A stretch of 64,000 nt of DNA. It comes from Cytophagales bacterium (GTDB taxonomy: Bacteria > Bacteroidota > Bacteroidia > Cytophagales > Thermoflexibacteraceae). The notes below the pieces were generated by a model. The model saw only the letters and a list, made by a program, of their open reading frames with translations, did no database searches and had not been told where the DNA came from. Of the stretch, positions 8,446 through 15,740 are shown piece by piece (the first letter of the stretch is position 1; every line of letters begins with the position of its first letter). The stretch is taken from positions 1 to 64,000 of the forward strand of contig JAAFKA010000006.1 of NCBI GenBank assembly GCA_013299115.1, in the 5' to 3' direction. A program made the position numbers and the translations under genes.

Positions 8446-9431
8446 TTCAATACCTTTAATTCCACTCTTCTATTTTTTGTACGGTCTTCTTCGGTGTAGT
8501 TTTCCACAACAGGCTCTTTGCTACCATAGCCTACAGCTGTTACTCTTTTTTCGTTTATCCCTTTGCTTATCAAGTAGTTAGCTACGGATACAGCACGCAA
8601 ACGAGAAAGACGGAGATTGGCATTGGCATCTCCTACGTTGTCTGTATGCCCTGCCACTTCTATTCGAACAGTGGGGTTAGCTTTTAAGGTTTCAACTAAT
8701 TTGTCTAATTCCTCAAAAGATTCAGGTTTCAATGTACTGCTTCCTTTTTGAAACGAAATGTGATTAAGAGTTAATTTGCGTTTTTTTATCAAGTCTGAAA
8801 ACTCATCTGTTTCAGCAGGCTTTGGTTCAGGGGCAGGCTCAAAAGTTATGGTGGGTTGCAAAGGTCGGCGGTTGTAATCTGCAAATAGGTATTTCTGAGG
8901 AATGATAGCAGCTACCTCTTTCTCAAATTGCCATTTTACTTTGATAGTAGCAGTGCCGCCACTTACCTGCATATAGTCCACTTGCAAATCATAAATTTGT
9001 TCTCCTTTCAGATACACTTCTTTGCTAAATGTGTTTTTGGGTTGTTCTCGCCATTCATCCACCAAAGGATATTCGTTTAAAAACAAACGAACTCCATCAT
9101 CTGCTTCTACCGAAAAAGTATAATTGCCTGTTTTGGGTGCATAAATTCCGCCTACCCACTTTGCCGTAAAGTCTAATACGTCTATATTCGAAACAGCATA
9201 TTGCGAAACAGCAGTATCCCAAGCAAAATCTATTTGGCTGTCTATGCTGCTATATGATTTGACTATATTTTCTCCCTTTGATTCGTATTCGGCTGTCAAT
9301 CCATTGCCTTGTTTTTTCTCCAATTTGTGTGGAGTACCTTGCATTTTTATTTTTTGGGCAACTGCAAATGGTGTGTGGACAAGTATAAACCACAACACCC
9401 ACAGCAACAAGAAAGGTTGATAAATTTTCAT
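8442..9431 (-). CDS. PA14-domain OmpA-family outer-membrane protein
   Basis: A 329-residue exported protein. The signal peptide (MKIYQPFLLLWVLWFILV...AVAQ) supports the ATG at 9431 rather than an upstream in-frame Met. A PA14 domain (about residues 40-190: WVGGIYAPKTGNYTFSVEAD, DGVRLFLNEYPLVDEW) would bind carbohydrate. A linker follows, then a C-terminal OmpA/MotB domain (about 220-329) with VAGHTDNVGDANANLRLSRL and KNRRVELKV, which binds peptidoglycan. It probably tethers the outer membrane to the wall. It is convergent with and overlaps the preceding gene by 4 bp. Confidence 0.88.
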   Translation of the reverse strand: MKIYQPFLLLWVLWFILVHTPFAVAQKIKMQGTPHKLEKKQGNGLTAEYESKGENIVKSYSSIDSQIDFAWDTAVSQYAVSNIDVLDFTAKWVGGIYAPKTGNYTFSVEADDGVRLFLNEYPLVDEWREQPKNTFSKEVYLKGEQIYDLQVDYMQVSGGTATIKVKWQFEKEVAAIIPQKYLFADYNRRPLQPTITFEPAPEPKPAETDEFSDLIKKRKLTLNHISFQKGSSTLKPESFEELDKLVETLKANPTVRIEVAGHTDNVGDANANLRLSRLRAVSVANYLISKGINEKRVTAVGYGSKEPVVENYTEEDRTKNRRVELKVLN

Positions 9432-9732
9432 GGAAAAATAATAGAATAATTTTACCCTTAATTTATGCACTTTTTATACCAAAAGCAATTTTTTGTAAAT
9501 TTTTCACTCTTAAAACAAAGAAATGTTTATCACCAAAAAGCAAGCAGGCAAAAAGTTAGGAAATTTTGGGGAGAGTAGGGTTGATTTTGCTATATTTTTT
9601 ACCTTTCAATTTTTTTGTTTTGCAACAACCTGTTTCTTTCACAAAAAAATAGTAACTTTGCTAAAACTGAAACTGCTATTTCTTTAACAAAAAAATTACT
9701 CACACGCTAAGGCGTAGGTTATAAACGAATTT

Positions 9733-10659
9733 ATGAAAAAAGTATTAATCACAGGCGGGGCTGGTTTTGTAGGCAGTTCATTGGCAGATGCTTTGGTGGC
9801 AAGGGGCTATTTTGTGGTCATTGCCGACAATTTATTGACAGGTTTTGTTCATAAACTACCTAACAAAAGTCTATCAAATTGGCGTTTCATTCGTTGTGAT
9901 GTGAATGACTATGACGACATTGCACCTGTTATGACTTCTTATGCCTTCGATTATGTGTTTCACTATGCGGCGGTGGTTGGGGTCAAAAGAACTTTGGAAT
10001 ATCCAAATTTGGTGTTACACGACATACAAGGTTTTAGAAATATACTGAACTTAGCCAAAAATACAGGGGTGCAACGGGTATTTTTCTCCTCCTCCTCAGA
10101 GGTTTATGGAGAACCCGTAGAGTTGCCTCAACACGAGCATACAACTCCCCTCAATTCGAGGTTGCCCTATGCCGTAGTGAAAAACGTGGGCGAATCTTTT
10201 TTTAGGTCTTACAAACAGGCTTTCGATTTGGATTTTACAATTTTGCGTTTTTTTAACACCTACGGACCCAAACAAAGCACTGATTTTGTGATATCGAAGT
10301 TTATAAAAGCTGCTTTGGCTCATCAAGACATCACTATCTACGGAGATGGGCAACAAACCCGAACTTTTTGCTACATAGACGACAACATAGATGCAACAGT
10401 AATAGCCTTAGAGCAAAACAAAATCGTGAATGATGTCATCAATATTGGCAATGACCAAATAATTACAGTCTTGGAATTGGCAGAAACAGTAAAAAAAGTA
10501 ACCAATTCTGAATCTAAAATCGTATATTTGCCACCACTACCCGAAGGAGATATGACCCGCCGCCAACCTGATAACCAACTCATGCGTCAGTTGTTGCAAC
10601 GTGAACTATTGCCCTTAGCGGAAGGACTGCGAAGGGTGATTGCCCAACGAAGCTTTTAG
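9733..10659 (+). CDS. NAD-dependent sugar-nucleotide epimerase/dehydratase (extended SDR)
   Basis: A 308-residue extended short-chain dehydrogenase. The nucleotide-binding GGAGFVGSSL is at residues 8-17. The serine of SSSSEVYGE and the YAVVK (Y-x3-K) form the catalytic triad. RFFNTYGPKQ and GDGQQTRTFCYIDDN are typical of the GalE / UDP-glucuronate decarboxylase / dTDP-glucose dehydratase group. The exact sugar nucleotide is not predictable. The glycosyltransferase that follows (about 75 bp) suggests a role in surface polysaccharide or glycoprotein sugar supply. TAACTTTG at 9653-9660 may be its -7 box. Confidence 0.87.
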   Translation: MKKVLITGGAGFVGSSLADALVARGYFVVIADNLLTGFVHKLPNKSLSNWRFIRCDVNDYDDIAPVMTSYAFDYVFHYAAVVGVKRTLEYPNLVLHDIQGFRNILNLAKNTGVQRVFFSSSSEVYGEPVELPQHEHTTPLNSRLPYAVVKNVGESFFRSYKQAFDLDFTILRFFNTYGPKQSTDFVISKFIKAALAHQDITIYGDGQQTRTFCYIDDNIDATVIALEQNKIVNDVINIGNDQIITVLELAETVKKVTNSESKIVYLPPLPEGDMTRRQPDNQLMRQLLQRELLPLAEGLRRVIAQRSF

Positions 10660-10668
10660 GAAAATCAT

Positions 10669-10712
10669 TTATCGGACACAAATAATGCAACAACTTGCAA
10701 ATTGTCCGATAA
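10669..10712. repeat. short inverted repeat between epimerase and glycosyltransferase genes
   Basis: TTATCGGACA (10669-10678) is repeated inverted as TGTCCGATAA (10703-10712). It fills the space between the two genes, just before the preferred start of the second. The TGTCCGA half resembles the arms of the palindrome at 40169-40197. Confidence 0.5.
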
Positions 10713-10732
10713 TTTGTCCATTTACTTACACC

Positions 10733-11902
10733 ATGCCAAAGAAAAAAATAGCTTTTTTGTTGAGCCACCCTATCCAATATTTTTCGCCTTTGTTAGCCGA
10801 ACTCGACAAGACCGAAAATGTGGAACTGATGGTCTATTATTGCTCCGACCATGGCGTAGCCCAAAAAATAGACAAAGAATTTGGCAAAATTGTGCAGTGG
10901 GATATTCCTTTATTGGAGGGCTACCCATACGAATTTTTGCCCAACCTTAGCCCCAATCCTTCGGTAGTTCAGTTTGGCGGTTTGTTTAACCCCGCCATTA
11001 TTCAAAAATTGATAAGTCATAAACCCGACTTGTTGTTGGTGCATGGCTGGGGCTATTGGACTCACTGCTTGGCTATTTTTGCTGCCAAATTTTTAGGAAT
11101 TAAAATTTGGTTGCGAGGCGAAACTCCCTACCAACAGGCTTTTTTGCAGCCAAGCAAAAAAAAATGGTTTAAAAAATTGCTGTTTAGGGGTATAGATAAA
11201 TTTTTGTATATTGGTGCGGAAAACAAGCAGTTTTATCAACATTTTGGGATTACTTCCAAACAACTTGTTTTTACTCCGTATGCTATTGACAATCAACGAT
11301 TTAGTCAATCGTACAACGACCTCAAAGACCAAAAACAAAACCTGCGAAAGCAATTTGGTTTGGCAGCAGCACAAGTTGTTTTTTTGTTTTGTGGTAAATT
11401 GATACATAAAAAACAACCTTTGCTGCTCTTAGAAGCCTATAAAAACATTGCCAATCCAAACAAAGCCTTGCTTTTGGTGGGAGATGGCGAATTGCAAACG
11501 GCTGTAAATGAATATATTGCAACTCACCAACTCCAAAATGTGCATTGGGTAGGTTTCAAAAACCAAAGTGAATTGGCTACTTACTATACCCTTGCCGATG
11601 TTTTTGTGTTGCCCTCTACGGTGGGCGAAACTTGGGGTTTAGTTACCAACGAGGCAATGAATTTTGAATTGCCGTTGTTGGTATCGTCTATGGTGGGCTG
11701 TGCAAAAGATTTGGTGCAAGAAGGGCAAAACGGCTACACCTTTCAAAACGAAAATGCAGCAGATTTGGCTGCCAAAATGCAACTACTGATAGAAAATCCC
11801 GATTTTTTGAAAACGGCGGGCAAAATTTCTAAGCAACTCATCAGTCAATATACGATTGCGGTATGTGTGGGCAATCTACGCAAAGAAATTATTGGGCTTT
11901 GA
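10733..11902 (+). CDS. GT4-family glycosyltransferase
   Basis: A 389-residue GT-B fold glycosyltransferase. The N-terminal half begins PKKKIAFLLSHPIQYFSPLL. The C-terminal nucleotide-sugar-binding half has VFLFCGKLIHKKQPLLLLEA, LLLVGDGELQ and the ETWGLVTNEAMNFELP (E-x7-E) motif. The ATG at 10733 starts the conserved fold; an upstream in-frame Met at 10640 would overlap the epimerase gene and add about 31 unrelated residues across the inverted repeat. It is probably co-transcribed with the epimerase and acts in surface glycan synthesis. Confidence 0.87.
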   Translation: MPKKKIAFLLSHPIQYFSPLLAELDKTENVELMVYYCSDHGVAQKIDKEFGKIVQWDIPLLEGYPYEFLPNLSPNPSVVQFGGLFNPAIIQKLISHKPDLLLVHGWGYWTHCLAIFAAKFLGIKIWLRGETPYQQAFLQPSKKKWFKKLLFRGIDKFLYIGAENKQFYQHFGITSKQLVFTPYAIDNQRFSQSYNDLKDQKQNLRKQFGLAAAQVVFLFCGKLIHKKQPLLLLEAYKNIANPNKALLLVGDGELQTAVNEYIATHQLQNVHWVGFKNQSELATYYTLADVFVLPSTVGETWGLVTNEAMNFELPLLVSSMVGCAKDLVQEGQNGYTFQNENAADLAAKMQLLIENPDFLKTAGKISKQLISQYTIAVCVGNLRKEIIGL

Positions 11903-12241
11903 AAAACACCAATAAAAATAACCGAATTATTGTGTAGAATCAAATAAAAAAAGGAATTCTTAAAAAGAATCCCCTTAGTTACTATCGAGTAAATATGAAA
12001 ATGAAAAATTTTAAACTCCTTAAACCAAATATTTGCTATTTATCCTTTGTAGAATAAAATTGTTTAAATTTTTTTTGAATGTAATATTTTTTTCTGAAAC
12101 TACCAATTTTTAAGGTAAAGAAATGACAATTCTAAAAGAACTGCCATTTCCGATTGTCAATTAACCATTAACCAAAACACACATAATTTTTATTTTTATT
12201 TGTACTTGCGGGTTTGAGAACCCACAAGCACGAATTTGGTA
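11903..12241. other. gene-free spacer between convergent genes
   Basis: A 339-bp A+T-rich spacer between convergent genes. It holds three weak hairpins: GGAATTCTT/AAGAATCC near 11952, an AAATGACAATTCT/GAACTGCCATTT pairing near 12121-12157, and CTTGCGGGTT/AACCCACAAG at 12205-12228, which allows one G-U pair. None has a clean T-tract on the right side. No gene was seen. Confidence 0.5.
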
Positions 12242-13711
12242 TTAAACTTTAGCTTTTTTAGCAGTTCTTTTGCCTTCTGCACCGTCTATCTCCACACTCA
12301 CTTCTTCTTCCTCTACTTTGCCGTTGCTGTTGGTGTGGAACATAGCTTTTTCTAAGGCTTTTACTTTTGCTTTCAAGTCGTGAATTTGTTTGTTCAACTC
12401 ATCAACTTCTGAACGAGGAGCTACTGGCAACGGAGCCAAAGCTAATTCTATATTTTTCTCCAAAGAGGCTTTGATATCTAAGCTCAATGCCAACAATTCG
12501 CCTTGCAATTTTGCAAAATGCTCACTGTTAAACAACTCTAACATCTTGGTTTCCAATACGTTTAACCAATGTGTATAGAATTTATTGTAGCTTTCTACAC
12601 TTTTGCCTTCTTTTGCCAAATCAAACAATTCTGTTGCGGTTTGTTCCATTGCTTTTTGTGCTACTGTGTTTACTAAGTGTTGCATTTCTGCCACTTTTAC
12701 TTGGTATTGCACCAAATTTTCTTGCACTTTTGCCATCACCTCTACCACTTCTTTCACTTTGTTAGGAGCAACAATTTTAGAATAAGGTTCGTAGATTTTT
12801 TTCAACTGTTCTACGGCTTGTTGCTGAAACTGACCTACTGTACTGAAATCGAAGTTTGTAGGAGTCATTTTGGTAAAAAACTCAAACATATCTTTCACAG
12901 GGTAGTTTTGCGTACCTTTGAAAGCCTCTTTGTAGGTATTGAGGTAGTTGTTGATTTGCTCAAAGTAAGTTTTTGTCAAATCTGGATTGACAAAGCTAAA
13001 CATAGAGTTTACTACTTCTTGGTATTTTTGGAAGTTATAGGCTTTTGTAAACTCATCTACATTCATACGGTTTTCTGTAACCATTTTGTAGAAAGGTTGC
13101 CACATTTCCATCATAGACATATAGGCTTTTGAGTTCGACACCATGTTCATCAAGGTATCTTTATTCAAATTACCAGGCATAAAAGCCTTGAAGTTTTCGA
13201 TAGAACCATTCAACCAAGGCATCATGCGTTGTACGTTTTCGCCAAAATTGCCCGACAAGTTTTCATAAGCTCTTTTGCTTTCATTTACTACGTGTTCAGC
13301 AGACGACATTTTGTCTTTTACTGCACTGTTCACCATTTCCATCCACTTCGTTGTCAATTCTTGTTGTTGTTTTGCCAAGTTCGACAAAAATTCAGGTGTA
13401 TGCTCTTTGGCTTGGTCGCCTACTTGTGCAGTCAATTCGCTGATAATTTGTTTTTGGTTTTCAAACCACTCTTTGTAGAGTGTAGAACCATTTTGCAATA
13501 CATCACCTTGACGAACAGACTCTTGGAATTTGCGGCTCGACTCTACCCAGTTTGCCACTATTTTTTGTTGTGCATTTACCCACAAATCAAATACTACTTT
13601 CGCACTTTCTACGGCAGATTGTGCGGTTTCGTTAATTGTATGATTAGCAGAAGTTTCTGCTTGTTGAGCAGTAGTTGTGTTTTCTACTGTTTCATTTTTT
13701 ACAGTTTCCAT
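12242..13711 (-). CDS. PhaE-like (class III PHA synthase subunit / phasin-like) protein
   Basis: A 489-residue, almost wholly helical, cytoplasmic protein. Many W/F-rich helices (FDLWVNAQQKIVANWVESSR, YKEWFENQKQIISE) and a C-terminal segment APLPVAPRSEVDELNKQIHD followed by LKAKVKALEKA match the end of PhaE (PF09712: P-x-R-SEVDEL...L coiled coil). Known PhaE proteins activate the PhaC catalytic subunit of class III polyhydroxyalkanoate synthase. Here no phaC or phasin gene is adjacent. The N-terminus is rich in T, E and N, and the tail is acidic then basic. It could be a PHA granule protein acting with a distant PhaC, or a structural phasin. Confidence 0.65.
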   Translation of the reverse strand: METVKNETVENTTTAQQAETSANHTINETAQSAVESAKVVFDLWVNAQQKIVANWVESSRKFQESVRQGDVLQNGSTLYKEWFENQKQIISELTAQVGDQAKEHTPEFLSNLAKQQQELTTKWMEMVNSAVKDKMSSAEHVVNESKRAYENLSGNFGENVQRMMPWLNGSIENFKAFMPGNLNKDTLMNMVSNSKAYMSMMEMWQPFYKMVTENRMNVDEFTKAYNFQKYQEVVNSMFSFVNPDLTKTYFEQINNYLNTYKEAFKGTQNYPVKDMFEFFTKMTPTNFDFSTVGQFQQQAVEQLKKIYEPYSKIVAPNKVKEVVEVMAKVQENLVQYQVKVAEMQHLVNTVAQKAMEQTATELFDLAKEGKSVESYNKFYTHWLNVLETKMLELFNSEHFAKLQGELLALSLDIKASLEKNIELALAPLPVAPRSEVDELNKQIHDLKAKVKALEKAMFHTNSNGKVEEEEVSVEIDGAEGKRTAKKAKV

Positions 13712-14073
13712 TTGTTGGATTTTTTATGTTTAAAATTTTAAGATGCTTTTGCGATTACTTTTACGTTTGTACTTTTGCTCTTGCGAGTAATTATGATACA
13801 AAGATAAGGGCTGTTTTTGATTATTCATATTTGTATATTCGGCTTTGCAAATATAAAAAATTTTCAAATTGCACACTTTTTTTGGGTCTATCCCAAAAAT
13901 ATACAATTTATTATGCAAGCATAGTAATTATTATAAACCTTTGGAAAAAATAAATGGCTAAGGGAAGTAAGAAAAAATTGCAACAAACAAAATACAACTA
14001 CTTGATTATCAGTTAATTAATTTAATAAATTGCTATTTTGCAAAGTAATAAAATTGATATGAAATTTATTTTT

Positions 14074-14085
14074 GCGAAAATTCGC
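14074..14085. promoter_or_regulatory. candidate operator, site 1 (GCGAAAATTCGC)
   Basis: GCGAA-AA-TTCGC is a 12-bp dyad in a TTTGCGAAAATTCGCCAATAG context. A second copy in nearly the same context begins exactly 104 bp downstream, close to ten helical turns. Both lie upstream of the ferritin gene. Confidence 0.4.
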
Positions 14086-14177
14086 CAATAGTGTAAATTT
14101 TTATAAAAATTCAAAAGTACAAGATAAAAAATTAAAAAAATAATTGAAAATATTTTAAAAAATCTAAAATTTTATTT

Positions 14178-14189
14178 GCGAAAATTCGC
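14178..14189. promoter_or_regulatory. candidate operator, site 2 (GCGAAAATTCGC)
   Basis: The second copy of the 12-bp dyad, here in TTTGCGAAAATTCGCTAATAG, lies 249 bp upstream of the ferritin start. The protein that would bind is unknown. The paired sites could support looping between the two divergent genes. Confidence 0.4.
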
Positions 14190-14437
14190 TAATAGAGAAT
14201 TTAATTATTTTTAATTATTAATGAAATAAAATTGTTGAAGATTTATAGGTTGGTAATGAGTTAGAGAAGTCTGATTAAAATGATTTTTACAAAGAAACCT
14301 AATAAGTGTTTTGTTTTATAAAGTTGAATTTTTAGATTTAATCCAAATAGAAATTAACGATTTTTTTCTGTAAAAAGGAAACAAAAGGTAGAAAAAAATC
14401 ATTATCCTTTTGTAAATTAGACAAAATTTTAAATCAA

Positions 14438-15004
14438 ATGAAAACAGCAAAAGTTTCGTTAAAAACGTCCCTCCCCGTAGATATGGAGAAGGAATTGAAC
14501 AAACAAGTAAGAATGGAGGGAATGTCCTCTTTTTATTATTTGGCAATGGCTTCTTGGTGCGAAACCAAAGGTTATATCAACTCGGCAACTTTTTTGTATC
14601 ATCACTTTGAGGAGGAAAAAGCCCACATGATGAAAATTTTTCGTTACATCAACGAAATGGGTGGACATGCCGTAGTGCCAGCTTTTGGCGAGGTGAAATT
14701 GGAATATACTTCACTCAAAGATGTGTTTGAGCATATTTTAGAGCATGAAATTGCGGTTACAAAATCTATTAACAACATTGTAGATTTTTGTTTTCAGGTT
14801 AAAGATTTCTCTACTTTGCATTTCTTGCAATGGTATGTAAATGAACAACGCGAAGAAGAAGCCATAGCCCGTCGCAACCTCGAAATTTTTGACATCATAG
14901 GCGAAGCAGGGCAAGGTATTTGGCTTATAGACCAAGAAATTGGCAATATGTTGAAACAAATTTTGGCTAAAGAAACTGCCAAAGAGGGAGCAGCAGCAGC
15001 GTAA
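14438..15004 (+). CDS. ftnA: non-haem ferritin
   Basis: A 188-residue bacterial ferritin that stores iron in the cytoplasm as a 24-mer. All ferroxidase ligands seen in E. coli FtnA are present: Glu in VRMEGMSSFYYLAM, Glu and His in EEEKAHM, Glu in LEHEIAVTKS, and the LQWYVNEQREEE segment with its Gln. The N-terminus is about 10 residues longer than FtnA and there is an Ala-rich tail. The gene stands alone. The two GCGAAAATTCGC dyads upstream are candidate regulatory sites. Confidence 0.93.
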   Translation: MKTAKVSLKTSLPVDMEKELNKQVRMEGMSSFYYLAMASWCETKGYINSATFLYHHFEEEKAHMMKIFRYINEMGGHAVVPAFGEVKLEYTSLKDVFEHILEHEIAVTKSINNIVDFCFQVKDFSTLHFLQWYVNEQREEEAIARRNLEIFDIIGEAGQGIWLIDQEIGNMLKQILAKETAKEGAAAA

Positions 15005-15009
15005 TATTG

Positions 15010-15092
15010 TTAATTAACGTAAGTTGTGCAGTGAAACCGTAGCTGCGGGCTTTAGCCCAACGCTATTAAGCTAAGAAACTTACGTTAATTAA
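15010..15092. repeat. hairpin repeat, copy 1 of the GCTGCGGGCTTTAGCCCAA family
   Basis: A perfect 16-bp inverted repeat (TTAATTAACGTAAGTT at 15010-15025, complement at 15077-15092) encloses about 50 bp with GCTGCGGGCTTTAGCCCAAC and TTAAGCTAAGAAA. The same internal sequence occurs on the opposite strand at about 58503-58550, so it is a dispersed repeat. It may also end ferritin transcription. Confidence 0.7.
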
Positions 15093-15124
15093 GTGAGGTA
15101 AACCTTTTTCAAAACATTACTAAT

Positions 15125-15577
15125 ATGTCATTAAAACTAAAGATTGACGAAGAAATAAAAATTGCTATGAAAGCACAAGACAAAGACAGTTTGCCTGCTT
15201 TGCGTGCTATCAAATCTATGATTTTGCTTGCCGAAACCGAAACAGGCAACAAACTCGAACTAACAGCCGAAAAAGAAATGCAACTCCTGATGAAAGCTGC
15301 CAAACAACGCAAGGACTCTGCCGATATTTTTCAACAACAAAACCGCCAAGATTTGGCACAAGTGGAGTTGGCTCAGTTGGCTATTATCGAAAAGTTTTTG
15401 CCCAAAATGATGTCCGAAGACGAATTGACCGTAGCCCTCCAAGCTATTATTGCCAAACTGGGAGTTACTTCTGCCAAAGAAATGGGCAAAGTGATGGGGG
15501 CAGCCAGCAAAGAATTGGCAGGAAAAGCAGATAACAAAAGCATTTCGGCAATCGTAAAAACCTTGTTGCCAGCTTAG
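15125..15577 (+). CDS. yqeY: GatB/YqeY domain protein
   Basis: A 150-residue YqeY-family protein, matching the usual length of about 150. Conserved blocks are ALRAIKSMILLAE near residues 27-39, KQRKDSADIFQQQNRQDLAQ, EKFLPKMMSEDEL and the C-terminal MGKVMGAASKELAGKAD. YqeY resembles the tail domain of the GatB subunit of tRNA amidotransferase. Its own role is not established, although tRNA-related functions have been proposed. Confidence 0.92.
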   Translation: MSLKLKIDEEIKIAMKAQDKDSLPALRAIKSMILLAETETGNKLELTAEKEMQLLMKAAKQRKDSADIFQQQNRQDLAQVELAQLAIIEKFLPKMMSEDELTVALQAIIAKLGVTSAKEMGKVMGAASKELAGKADNKSISAIVKTLLPA

Positions 15578-15585
15578 TTAATGTA

Positions 15586-15697
15586 GTTGTCTGATAATTT
15601 TTGTGGAAATGTAGGTATTTGATTTATCAAATACTCTTTGTATAAAGCATTTGATAAATCAAATGCCTACATTCCATTCCATAAAAATTGTCAGATA
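15586..15697. repeat. MITE-like repeat, full copy of the GTTGTCNGA..AATTTTTGTGGAA family
   Basis: Terminal inverted repeats of about 22 bp (GTTGTCTGATAATTTTTGTG at the left, the imperfect complement ending TTGTCAGATA at the right) enclose an inner palindrome, GGTATTTGATTTATCAAATA and its partner ATTTGATAAATCAAATGCC. The same arrangement is seen at 63423-63553, with partial copies near 4884-4964 and 41595-41657. There is no coding capacity. It lies between yqeY and the restriction gene. Confidence 0.7.
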
Positions 15698-15740
15698 TAT
15701 GTTACATTCTACTCAACTTGCTTAACATTGACCATTAATT

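Larger units (their letters stand above)
13712..14437. other. A+T-rich divergent intergenic region
   Basis: A 726-bp spacer between the divergent PhaE-like and ferritin genes, very A+T rich. Apart from the two GCGAAAATTCGC sites listed separately, only A/T tracts and short low-complexity runs were seen. The small open frames here have no family features. Confidence 0.6.

Noticed and set aside
10640-10732. N-terminal extension of the GT4 glycosyltransferase
   Set aside because: It overlaps the epimerase gene and crosses an inverted repeat; the conserved fold starts at the Met at 10733.
12677-13132. Small + strand gene opposite the PhaE-like gene
   Set aside because: The frame is rich in F, H and L as expected of an antisense shadow, with no promoter and no family features.
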